Shown piece after piece: positions 7,664 to 15,259 of a DNA stretch of 64,000 bases. Position 1 is the first letter of the stretch. The number at the start of each line of letters is the position of its first letter. The position numbers were made by a program, and so were the translations under genes. Source of the stretch: Streptomyces sp. NWU339 (GTDB taxonomy: Bacteria > Actinomycetota > Actinomycetes > Streptomycetales > Streptomycetaceae); the NCBI RefSeq assembly GCF_003143855.1, contig NZ_QFRK01000010.1, forward strand, positions 78,208 through 142,207, read 5' to 3'. Below the pieces are notes generated by a model. The model worked only from the letters and a program-made list of their open reading frames with translations. It ran no database searches and had not been told where the DNA came from.

Positions 7664-8665
7664 TCAGATGTTGTAGATGCCGGTCTTGTAGCGGGCCAGG
7701 TTGGCCGGGTCGCGGAAGAACTCCACGGTCCGGGCGAGTCCCTGCTCCAGCGTGTGGGCGGGCTTCCAGCCGGTGGCGGCGGCAAGCCGGGTGGCGTCGG
7801 CGACCAGCCGCATCACCTCGGAGTTGGCGGGCCGCAGCCGTGCCGCGTCCTCCCGTACGTCGAGGGCGCTGTCCATGACCTTGCCGATCAGCGCGACGAG
7901 GTCGCCGACCGAGATCTCCCCGCCGGTCCCGGCGTTGAAGGTCCGGCCCACGACCTGCTCGGCGGGTGCGGTGCCGACGGCGAGGAAGGCCTGCGCCGTG
8001 TCCTCGACGTAGGTGAAGTCCCGCGTGGGCCGCAGGTCGCCGAGGGTGATGGTGCGTTCCCCCGCCGCGACCTGGCCGATGACGGTGGGGATCACCGCGC
8101 GCATCGACTGGCGCGGCCCGAAGGTGTTGAACGGCCGCAGCGTCACCACCGGCGTGTCGAAGCTCGCGTGGTAGCTGTCGGCCAGCCGGTCCCCGCCCGC
8201 CTTCGAAGCGGCGTACGGGGACTGGGTGTTGATGGGGTGGTCCTCGGTGATCGGCACGGTCCGCGCGGTGCCGTAGGTCTCGCTCGTGGAGGTGTGCACC
8301 AGCCTCGGCGTGCCCAACTGGCGTACCGCTTCGAGCACGTTGAGGGTGCCGGTGACGTTGGTGTCCACGTAACTGTGCGGAGCCCGGTACGAGTACGGGA
8401 TCGCGATGAGCGCGGCCAGGTGGTAGGCGCTGTCGGCCCCTTCGAGCAGGCCGCGCACCGATCCGGGGTCCCGGACGTCGCCGAGGACGATCTCCACATG
8501 GTCCAGGACGTCCGGGGACAGGGTCTCCAGCCATCCGTAGGAGGAGAAGGAGTTGTACTGGGCCATGGCCCGGACGCGGTGCCCGGCGGCGACGAGCGCT
8601 TCGGTGAGGTGGGAGCCGATGAAGCCTTCGGCCCCGGTGACGGCGGCGAGCGGTGCGGAGGTCAA
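7664..8665 (-). CDS. NAD-dependent sugar 4,6-dehydratase/epimerase (extended SDR)
   Basis: A 333-residue extended SDR with T-G-A-E-G-F-I-G-S-H (10-19), the T-S-T-S-E-T-Y-G block and the catalytic Y151-x3-K155. It resembles GDP-mannose/UDP-HexNAc 4,6-dehydratases of polysaccharide loci. The likely start is TTG at 8665 with a GGAAGG ribosome site about 9 bases upstream; no better ATG exists nearby. In Pel-type systems a UDP-HexNAc epimerase supplies the building block, and this enzyme could play that role. Substrate specificity is inference. Confidence 0.82.
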   Translation of the reverse strand: MTSAPLAAVTGAEGFIGSHLTEALVAAGHRVRAMAQYNSFSSYGWLETLSPDVLDHVEIVLGDVRDPGSVRGLLEGADSAYHLAALIAIPYSYRAPHSYVDTNVTGTLNVLEAVRQLGTPRLVHTSTSETYGTARTVPITEDHPINTQSPYAASKAGGDRLADSYHASFDTPVVTLRPFNTFGPRQSMRAVIPTVIGQVAAGERTITLGDLRPTRDFTYVEDTAQAFLAVGTAPAEQVVGRTFNAGTGGEISVGDLVALIGKVMDSALDVREDAARLRPANSEVMRLVADATRLAAATGWKPAHTLEQGLARTVEFFRDPANLARYKTGIYNI

Positions 8666-8750
8666 CGCAGGTGTCCTTCCGGTTGCTTGAACGGGTGGGG
8701 TGCGACGGTGCGGTACGGGTCGCGGGTGGTGGTGTCGTGCGCGCGGACGG

Positions 8751-10160
8751 TCAGGCGTGCACCGCCGGCCGGCCGAGCAGCCGCAGCACGCACACCGACA
8801 GGCACAGGGCCGCGGCGGCGTAGCACAGCGGCAGGACGGCCGGCCCCGGTGGCAGGCGCAGCAGGGTGACCGGGGCGGCGCAGCCCGCGGCGGTCAGGCA
8901 GATCAGGGCGGAGGGCCAGGCGACGCCGAACGCCTGGAGCAGCAGGGCGGTCCACAGCGTCGCGGCGAGGAACAGCAGGGCGGCGGGGTCGGCTCCGGTG
9001 AGGAGGGCCGCGGGCGTCAGCGGCAGGAGGTAGGCGAGCAGGAAGAGAGCGAGGAGGCCGGCCGACCTCAGGAGGAAGCCGGTGGGCGTCGCGGTCGCCC
9101 GCAGCGCCGCGACCGACCGGCCGCGGTAGCGGTACAGCAGCCACTCGGCCGGTCCCATGCTCACGGTCAGCACGATCACGGCGTACGGATGCTGTCGGCC
9201 CTCCAGCAGGACCAGTGACGCCGCGGCGAGGCCGAAGAGTCCGTAGGGCAGGGAGGCCCGCAGCGGTGGCCGGCGCGCGCCGGGGACGGGCGGGGTGCCG
9301 AGCACGCTCCGCAGCGACCGGCCGGCGGCGGCAAGCGTGGCCACCAGCGCCAGCAGGGGCAGACCGAGCCTCAGCACGGGGCCGGGCTCCCACCACGGCA
9401 GCGGCACGGCGCCGGCGAGCAGCGGTGTCAGGGCTGCCAGCAGCAGCCGTTCCCGGGCGAGGACCAGCAGCACCGAGGCGGCGGCCAGGTACAGCGACTG
9501 TGCGGCGGCGGCCAGGACGACCGGTCCGCCGCCGGCCGCCACGGCCGCGGTCGCCGTGGCCAGGGCCGCTCCGAGGGCGGCCCCGGTCAGCAGGGTGCGG
9601 CCCGCCTCGTGGCGCCCCGTCGCCAGGCGCAGGTGGGCGCGGTGCCCCAGGGCCTGGCTCCAGGCCCAGGAGACGACACCGGCCGCGATGAGAGCGGGGG
9701 CGTACCGTGCCGCCTGCCCCAGCGGTGCGGCGAGCAGGTAGGCGAGGCCGGGCAGGGCGAACAGCACGCCGCGCAGCAGGCAGCGCACGGTGTCGGGACG
9801 CCAGGGGTCGGGGGCGGGGGCCGGCTCGGGGAACGTCCTGGGGACGCGCTCATACAGGGCGGAAGCCAGGGAGAACAGGTTCGGATGGCCGTACCGCTGC
9901 CGGACGACGTCCGCGGGCAGTCCTTCCGCCTCCAGCAGCGCGGCCACCTCGTAGGGGTGAACGGCGGGGCCGATGCGGTCGGCCAGGGCGGCGGCCAGCC
10001 GGTCCACCTCCTCCCGGTCCGGGACGGGCCGCGGTAACCGCACGACGAGGGTGGGGTCGTCGGCCGGGAGGGCCCGCGGCAGCCGCAGGGCGGCGGCCGT
10101 CCGGAGGGCGAGGGTGTCCTGTTCGGCTCCGCCCGGCTCCAGTGCCATGGGGCCGCTCAT
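8751..10160 (-). CDS. Polytopic membrane protein of the polysaccharide operon
   Basis: 469 residues. A soluble N-terminal part of about 115 residues (containing R-Q-R-Y-G-H-P-N-L-F-S-L) is followed by roughly ten to twelve hydrophobic segments to the C-terminus. The start at 10160 overlaps the stop of the glycosyltransferase gene (ATGA), so the two are translationally coupled. In Pel loci the gene next to pelF is the transporter pelG. Position and topology suggest an export or anchoring role here, but I do not see diagnostic PelG motifs. Confidence 0.6.
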   Translation of the reverse strand: MSGPMALEPGGAEQDTLALRTAAALRLPRALPADDPTLVVRLPRPVPDREEVDRLAAALADRIGPAVHPYEVAALLEAEGLPADVVRQRYGHPNLFSLASALYERVPRTFPEPAPAPDPWRPDTVRCLLRGVLFALPGLAYLLAAPLGQAARYAPALIAAGVVSWAWSQALGHRAHLRLATGRHEAGRTLLTGAALGAALATATAAVAAGGGPVVLAAAAQSLYLAAASVLLVLARERLLLAALTPLLAGAVPLPWWEPGPVLRLGLPLLALVATLAAAGRSLRSVLGTPPVPGARRPPLRASLPYGLFGLAAASLVLLEGRQHPYAVIVLTVSMGPAEWLLYRYRGRSVAALRATATPTGFLLRSAGLLALFLLAYLLPLTPAALLTGADPAALLFLAATLWTALLLQAFGVAWPSALICLTAAGCAAPVTLLRLPPGPAVLPLCYAAAALCLSVCVLRLLGRPAVHA

Positions 10161-11752
10161 ACGGCCACGCTCCTTGTCGCCACGGGTGACGGGACCTGTG
10201 GGCGCTCGTCCGGGGGCGGCGCGGCACGGTCGGCCGGCCACTGCGGGTACGTCCCCGTGCCGTCCTGTGTCCCCGTGTCCTCCTGTGTTCCCGCCTCGGC
10301 CGGATGCCGCCGGGTGCCGGACAGTTCGAGGTAGATGGCGCGGAAGGTGTCGACGGTCCGGCGCAGGGTGAACTGCTCGATCACCCGGAGCCGGGCGGCC
10401 TCCCCCATGGCCGCGCGCCGTGCGGGATCGCCGAGCAGTTCCAGCGCGGCGGCGGCCATCGCGGCCGGGTCCCGTGGCGGTACGACGAGACCCGTGTCCC
10501 CCACGGCCTCGCGGACCCCGCCGACATCGGTGGACACCGTCGCCCGCCCGCAGGACATGGCCTCGATCAGCGTGAAGGGGAAGCCCTCACTGATGCTGGA
10601 GAGCATCACGACGTTGCCGGCGGCGTACGCGTCCCTGATGTCGTCGACGCGACCCTCGAAGACGACGGCGTCCCCGTGACCGAGTTCGGCGGCGAGGGCC
10701 TCGCACCGTTCCCGGTAGGCCTCCCCGCCCCGGGGTGTCCCGCCGAACAGCCGCAGCCGGACACCGGGACGTTCCGCCCTGACCAGGGCGAAAGCCCGGA
10801 TGAGGGTCTCCAGGTCCTTGATCGGGTCGACGCGGCCGGCCCAGCTGAGGGTCGGCGCGTCCGGTTCGGGTCCGGCCGGCGGGAAGGCTTCCGGGTCCAC
10901 CCCGTTGTAGACCGTGCGGATCGACGCCGGGTCGGCCCCGCCCTCCTCCTCCCACAGCCGGTTGTAGCGGTTGCCCGGTGTGATCAGGGCGGCCCTGCGG
11001 TAGCTCTCCTCGGCCAGCAGCCGGAAGAAGCCCAGCACGAGTGCCTTGACCGGCCAGCGGTAGGGGCCGGTGCGGTAGCCGAGGTACCGCTCACGGAGGT
11101 AGACGCCGTGCTCGGTGAGGAGCAGGGGGACACCGTGCCGTTCCAGGGCGGCGAGTCCGGGCAGGACGGCGACGCCCCCGCTGACCGCGTGGGCGACCCC
11201 CTCCCTCGGCAGGGGCGCGGCCAGCGGGCGCAGGGCGTGCTCGAGCAGTCCGGTGGCGGTGACCGCGTCGTGCAGCGTGGGGCGGGCCTCACGGACGACC
11301 ATGCCCCGGCGGTTCCACACGGCGGTCAGCACGGCGATCGCCCGGTCTCCGCGCAGGAACGGGCCGAGTGTTCCGTCGGCGGCGGCCCGCGCCATGGTGT
11401 ACAGGGCCGGGGCGAATCCGCTCTCCGCGCACGGGTCGAGCAGCGCCGTCAGGAACTGCTCGTAGGCACCGGTCAGGACTTCGCGCGGACGCCGCCCGGG
11501 CGGGCGGCCCGCGGGCGGGGCTCCCCACATCGGGACGGTCAGGACGTTCGAGACGTGTGCGGGCAGGTCCCACACGACGGGTTCGCGGCCGGTGCCGGTG
11601 ACGGCGAGGACGTCGAAGTCGATGTCGGGCATGCCGCGGACGAGTTGGTCGCACCAGACGCTCACACCGCCGTGACTGTGCGGATAGGTGCCTTCGGTGA
11701 GCAGGGTGACGCGCGTCGAGCTGGGGCGTCGCGCGCCGTGGTGAACGTGCAT
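10157..11752 (-). CDS. pelF: PelF-type GT4 glycosyltransferase
   Basis: 531 residues. The N-terminal DUF3492-type domain begins V-T-L-L-T-E-G-T-Y-P (residues 15-24), then H-S-H-G-G-V-S-V-W, the hallmark of PelF proteins. The C-terminal GT-B half has S-W-A-G-R-V-D-P-I-K-D and the nucleotide-sugar site S-E-G-F-P-F-T-L-I-E-A. PelF is a cytosolic glycosyltransferase that polymerises an N-acetylhexosamine from UDP-sugar. The start was placed at the ATG directly before the conserved region (11752) rather than an upstream in-frame ATG at 11830. It is second in the operon, 123 bp after the deacetylase gene. Confidence 0.85.
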   Translation of the reverse strand: MHVHHGARRPSSTRVTLLTEGTYPHSHGGVSVWCDQLVRGMPDIDFDVLAVTGTGREPVVWDLPAHVSNVLTVPMWGAPPAGRPPGRRPREVLTGAYEQFLTALLDPCAESGFAPALYTMARAAADGTLGPFLRGDRAIAVLTAVWNRRGMVVREARPTLHDAVTATGLLEHALRPLAAPLPREGVAHAVSGGVAVLPGLAALERHGVPLLLTEHGVYLRERYLGYRTGPYRWPVKALVLGFFRLLAEESYRRAALITPGNRYNRLWEEEGGADPASIRTVYNGVDPEAFPPAGPEPDAPTLSWAGRVDPIKDLETLIRAFALVRAERPGVRLRLFGGTPRGGEAYRERCEALAAELGHGDAVVFEGRVDDIRDAYAAGNVVMLSSISEGFPFTLIEAMSCGRATVSTDVGGVREAVGDTGLVVPPRDPAAMAAAALELLGDPARRAAMGEAARLRVIEQFTLRRTVDTFRAIYLELSGTRRHPAEAGTQEDTGTQDGTGTYPQWPADRAAPPPDERPQVPSPVATRSVAV

Positions 11753-11875
11753 CGGTGGGCTCCACGGCCGGGTGCGGGGTGGGATGGGGTGCGGGGAGAG
11801 GAGCTCGGGCCGGGCCCGGCACCCGGTCACGCGTCGGTGACCGGGGCCGGTGCCCCGGGTGGGCCGGTGCCCCGT

Positions 11876-14041
11876 TCAGCTCCGCGCGGTGTACGGGACG
11901 TGGTCCCTCACGCCGGCGGGGACCCGGGTGTCCGGGGCCGGTGCGGTGGCGGGGGCCTTCGCGTCCGGAGCCGGTCCGTCGCCGTCGGCGGCGGTGCCGT
12001 CCGGGGCAGCGCCGTCCGGGGCGGACGCCGGCAGGGTGAAGGAGAGGACGGTCCGGCCCGCCGTCTGCGCCCAGCCGGACACCCGGCTCGCATAGGCCTC
12101 GCCGAACGCGTCTCCCGCGAGGGTGGTCCCGATGGGCGCGGTGGCGGTGACAGCCGTGCCGTCCGGCGCCTCGACGGTCACCGTGCCACCGGTGCGGTAG
12201 GCGGTGACCCGGCCTTCCCGCAGGGCGTCGGCCCAGGCGGCACGGCGCTGGAGTTCGACGCCGATGTCCTTCATCCGCAGGTTCACCACGGGGGTGTCGT
12301 CGGCGAACAGGGCCTCGTAGCCGTCGAGTACGCCGTCCAGGACCGGGTAGGCGATGCGGTCCTCGGCCAGGTTGGACTGGTGGATGAAGTGCGGCTTGGG
12401 ATCGTTGGCGAGGACGTGGCCGAGCGCGATCCGGGTCTCCAGGGGAACGATGTACCCGGTGTATCCCGTCGCGGTGTCCAGCGGAGCCGGCAGGCACGTC
12501 GTGGTGGCCGGGTTGTCCTCGCAGATGCCGCTTCCGCCCTGGGCGCGGCTGGTGTAGATCCAGTTGTACTCGTCGACCTGCTCGGCTGTCCGCCCGGCGT
12601 TGAAGAAGACGTTCATCGGGTAGCGCGAGACGGTCGTGGCCGGCCCGACCCTGCGCTGCGCGGGATCGCGGGAGTTGTCCGAGGCGAGCCAGGTGATGCC
12701 GTTGTCGGCGAGGGCGGGGGCCAGGTTGGGGTTGTCGTCGGGCTGCTGCGGCAGCACCTTGAGTCCGGAGTGTTCTCCGGTCACCAACTCGTCGTTGTGC
12801 AGGGGCAGTCCGACGGTCTCTCCCCAGACGCGGTTGGTGGCGATCTCGTCGGACACGGTCGTGCGGCCGACCCACTTGGTGCTGCCGTCGGCGTTGGTGG
12901 CGCACCGCCACGGCACCACTGTCGTGTCCTGCTCGCAGCCGAGGAAGGCGTGCGTGTAGGTGTGGTTGATCCAGCGGAATCGATTCCGCTCGGCGATCAG
13001 TCTGTCCGCCAGGGGATCGGCTCCGCCGTTGCCCTGGCGCTGGTCGAAGCTGCCGGCGCCGTTGTAGGCGAGGTCCAGGGTGAAGTCCTGCTCGCGCTGC
13101 CAGGAGATGGCGTGGTCCACGTCGGCGGGGAGCATGCGGATCGGGTCGGGTGTGCCCTCGCCCTCCGGGCAGTCGACGTCGCCGGGGGTGCAGTTCAGCT
13201 CCGTGTCCCAGCGGTCGTCGGCGGCGAGGACGTCGTCGACGTGCACGGCGAAGTAGTTCCTGGAGGCGCCCAGGTGCACGCCGCCGGTCATCCAGTCCAC
13301 GATGCCGCGGGCCAGCAGTCCGAACTGCCGCTGGTACTGGTTGTAGACGAAGGTGACGACGAGTTCCCGCCGCCCGTCGTGCCGGTACTCCCCCACCAGC
13401 GAACCCCGCCCGGTCCCGCCCGGGATCGCGGCCTCGACGTACGGAGTGAAGTCCGCGCCGGCCACGGGGGTCGACAGATAGGCGTAACTCTCGCTGACAG
13501 TGGGCGAGTTGTCCTCGAAGGGGACCTGGCCGTCCAGGTAGCCGAAGGGGCCCGCCCGGCCCGCGTCGGTCACCTCGGCCCGCACCCCGTCGATGCTGCC
13601 GGCGTAGCCGCCGTCGACCGGGTACTCCAGGCCCGCCTCCGGACGCGCGTAGGTGTAGGCGTCGACCTGCGGGATGTCGTGGGTCCGCTCGTAGGCGGCG
13701 AGCGCCGTCATCTCGGGCGAGTTCGCCGGGAACGGGTTGTCGTTGGGCAGGACCACCGCCTGGTACTTGGCGCGTGGTCGCCCGTCCACGGTGTCGGCGA
13801 GGAAGCCGGAGTCGATGACGGGGCGGTCGGACCGGGTGAGGTCCACTTCGGTGTACGGCGTGCCGGCGGTCTTCAGTTCGGCCGCGATCGCGTCCACGGC
13901 CGGGCTTCCGTCGCTGACGACCAGGACGCGCAGGTCGACGCGGGGTAAGCCGTCGGCGGCGTGCGCGGTCGCGCTCGGCACGCCCAAGGCAGCGATGAGT
14001 GCGCCCACCGTGAGCACGGCGGTGCGTGTGATCCGCTTCAT
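11876..14041 (-). CDS. Secreted polysaccharide deacetylase, Agd3 (CE18)/PelA-like
   Basis: 721 residues with a clear signal peptide (about 1-29, ending A-H-A-A). The first third resembles a Rossmann/flavodoxin-like domain (L-R-V-L-V-V-S-D-G). The middle holds a NodB-like metal site: H-V-D-D (267-270) and H-T-Y-T-H (360-364), giving the Asp-His-His set. A beta-rich segment and a disordered P/A/D-rich tail follow. This order fits Agd3, the fungal GAG deacetylase, and the non-hydrolase part of PelA. It would remove N-acetyl groups from the exported polymer, making it cationic and adhesive. First gene of the operon. Confidence 0.78.
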   Translation of the reverse strand: MKRITRTAVLTVGALIAALGVPSATAHAADGLPRVDLRVLVVSDGSPAVDAIAAELKTAGTPYTEVDLTRSDRPVIDSGFLADTVDGRPRAKYQAVVLPNDNPFPANSPEMTALAAYERTHDIPQVDAYTYARPEAGLEYPVDGGYAGSIDGVRAEVTDAGRAGPFGYLDGQVPFEDNSPTVSESYAYLSTPVAGADFTPYVEAAIPGGTGRGSLVGEYRHDGRRELVVTFVYNQYQRQFGLLARGIVDWMTGGVHLGASRNYFAVHVDDVLAADDRWDTELNCTPGDVDCPEGEGTPDPIRMLPADVDHAISWQREQDFTLDLAYNGAGSFDQRQGNGGADPLADRLIAERNRFRWINHTYTHAFLGCEQDTTVVPWRCATNADGSTKWVGRTTVSDEIATNRVWGETVGLPLHNDELVTGEHSGLKVLPQQPDDNPNLAPALADNGITWLASDNSRDPAQRRVGPATTVSRYPMNVFFNAGRTAEQVDEYNWIYTSRAQGGSGICEDNPATTTCLPAPLDTATGYTGYIVPLETRIALGHVLANDPKPHFIHQSNLAEDRIAYPVLDGVLDGYEALFADDTPVVNLRMKDIGVELQRRAAWADALREGRVTAYRTGGTVTVEAPDGTAVTATAPIGTTLAGDAFGEAYASRVSGWAQTAGRTVLSFTLPASAPDGAAPDGTAADGDGPAPDAKAPATAPAPDTRVPAGVRDHVPYTARS

Positions 14042-14330
14042 GCGGTGCAGTCCCCTCCCACGGACAGGGGTGGACACCGCTCCGCCGGAGCCGACGCACC
14101 CCCGTGCGCGACGCCGGCATCCCCCTCAGAAGCCAGTCGTCGACGCATCCGTCGCGTCACATAGTGATGACTTTGTGTGCTTCTTGTGGGCTGGTTGCGG
14201 AAACTGGCGAAAAAGCGCGGGTGACCATCAGGGGGTCGGCGGGCCGGAAGCGACAGGCGCGGTTCCTCGGGACGCGGGAGGCCGGAGCGGGCGCGCGGAA
14301 GACCTGAGCAGGTCGAAGACGCGAACGGAG
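14042..14330. other. Upstream region of the polysaccharide operon, no gene seen
   Basis: About 290 bases between the deacetylase start and a terminator hairpin. The stretch around 14155-14215 is richer in A/T than its surroundings and is the likely promoter area for the minus-strand operon. I cannot name a clear -10/-35 pair. Confidence 0.4.
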
Positions 14331-14359
14331 CACCGGCGGGCCGAAGCGGCCCGCCGGTG
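14331..14359 (-). terminator. Intrinsic terminator hairpin
   Basis: Perfect 13-base arms (14331-14343 and 14347-14359) with a 3-base AAG loop, about 100 bases downstream of the secreted-protein gene that ends at 14459. It would insulate that gene from the polysaccharide operon promoter. Confidence 0.7.
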
Positions 14360-14458
14360 GGCCTGCCGGAGGTCCGGGCCCCCGACCGGTGCGGCGCCGG
14401 ACCGGATGCGGTCGACGACGCCGGGAACCGGCTGACCGTCAGGGGCCTGCCGGGTCCG

Positions 14459-14983
14459 TCAGGCGCAGAGCACCCGCGTCTCGGGTGTGTACACCGGACC
14501 GCCGCCGGCGTTCCCGGTGTCGCTGAACTCGGCGTAGTAGTACGAGTAGAAGCCGATGTTGCCGTTGCAGCCGGAGTCGGGCGCGATCTGCAGGGTCAGT
14601 GTGACGGTCCGGCTCTGCCCGGGCGGGACGGTGGTGCCGTAGTTGGCGCCGAGGTCGGCGGGCCCGGTCCCCGTGCAGGGGGTGCTGCCGGCCGCGGTGA
14701 CCAGGGCGCACCCGGTGAAGTCGTACTTCAGGTCGGGGCGCTGGGTGGTGAGCCACGTGGGGTCGATCGTCTGGTACACGAACCAGATGTCGTACGTCCT
14801 GTTGTTGGTGAGGGTCATCGACAGCTGGACCGTGCCGCCGGGCGTGGTGGTGGCGGTGTCGGTGGTGAACGTCAGCTCGGCGGGCGCGGGTTCGGCCGCG
14901 GCGGCCTGGGGGGCCATGCCGAACAGGGCGAGGACGAAGGCGAGAACGGCGGCGGGCCCGAGGCGTCTCAGTGGTGATCTCAT
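14459..14983 (-). CDS. Small secreted protein of unknown function
   Basis: 174 residues with a signal peptide (hydrophobic core A-A-V-L-A-F-V-L-A-L-F, cleavage near A-A-A-A-E). The mature part of about 140 residues is beta-rich and threonine-rich, with four cysteines that could form disulfides. The start M-R-S-P-L-R-R was chosen because it begins directly before the signal sequence; longer in-frame starts would add a long non-signal leader. The fold looks immunoglobulin-like (Q-L-S-M-T-L-T-N-N; T-V-T-L-T-L), but I recognise no family. Confidence 0.65.
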   Translation of the reverse strand: MRSPLRRLGPAAVLAFVLALFGMAPQAAAAEPAPAELTFTTDTATTTPGGTVQLSMTLTNNRTYDIWFVYQTIDPTWLTTQRPDLKYDFTGCALVTAAGSTPCTGTGPADLGANYGTTVPPGQSRTVTLTLQIAPDSGCNGNIGFYSYYYAEFSDTGNAGGGPVYTPETRVLCA

Positions 14984-15259
14984 GAGCCGGGAGGCTAAGC
15001 ACGCGCCCCGGCGACCGTCTCCCCCGTCGGGGACCTCCCGTCCGGCCACCGACCGAAAGCGCACCCGCCGTGAAGGAGCTGTGCGCATATCGTGACACTT
15101 GCCGATCGGTGGCATCGCCGCACGACACGGGCGGTCCGGTGGAGCGGCCGAGGCGACGGGCCCGCGGAGTGGTCTCGTCGCCTCCCCCGGAGACTTTGGC
15201 GCATACCGTTCGGGTGACGGCCCGGCCGCACCCGGTGACGGCGTCGGAGGCGGGGCCGG

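Noticed and set aside
10304..13948. Very long plus-strand open frame of more than 1200 codons
   Set aside because: It is antisense to the glycosyltransferase and deacetylase genes, whose products have signal peptide and catalytic motifs; its own product is low complexity with no motif.
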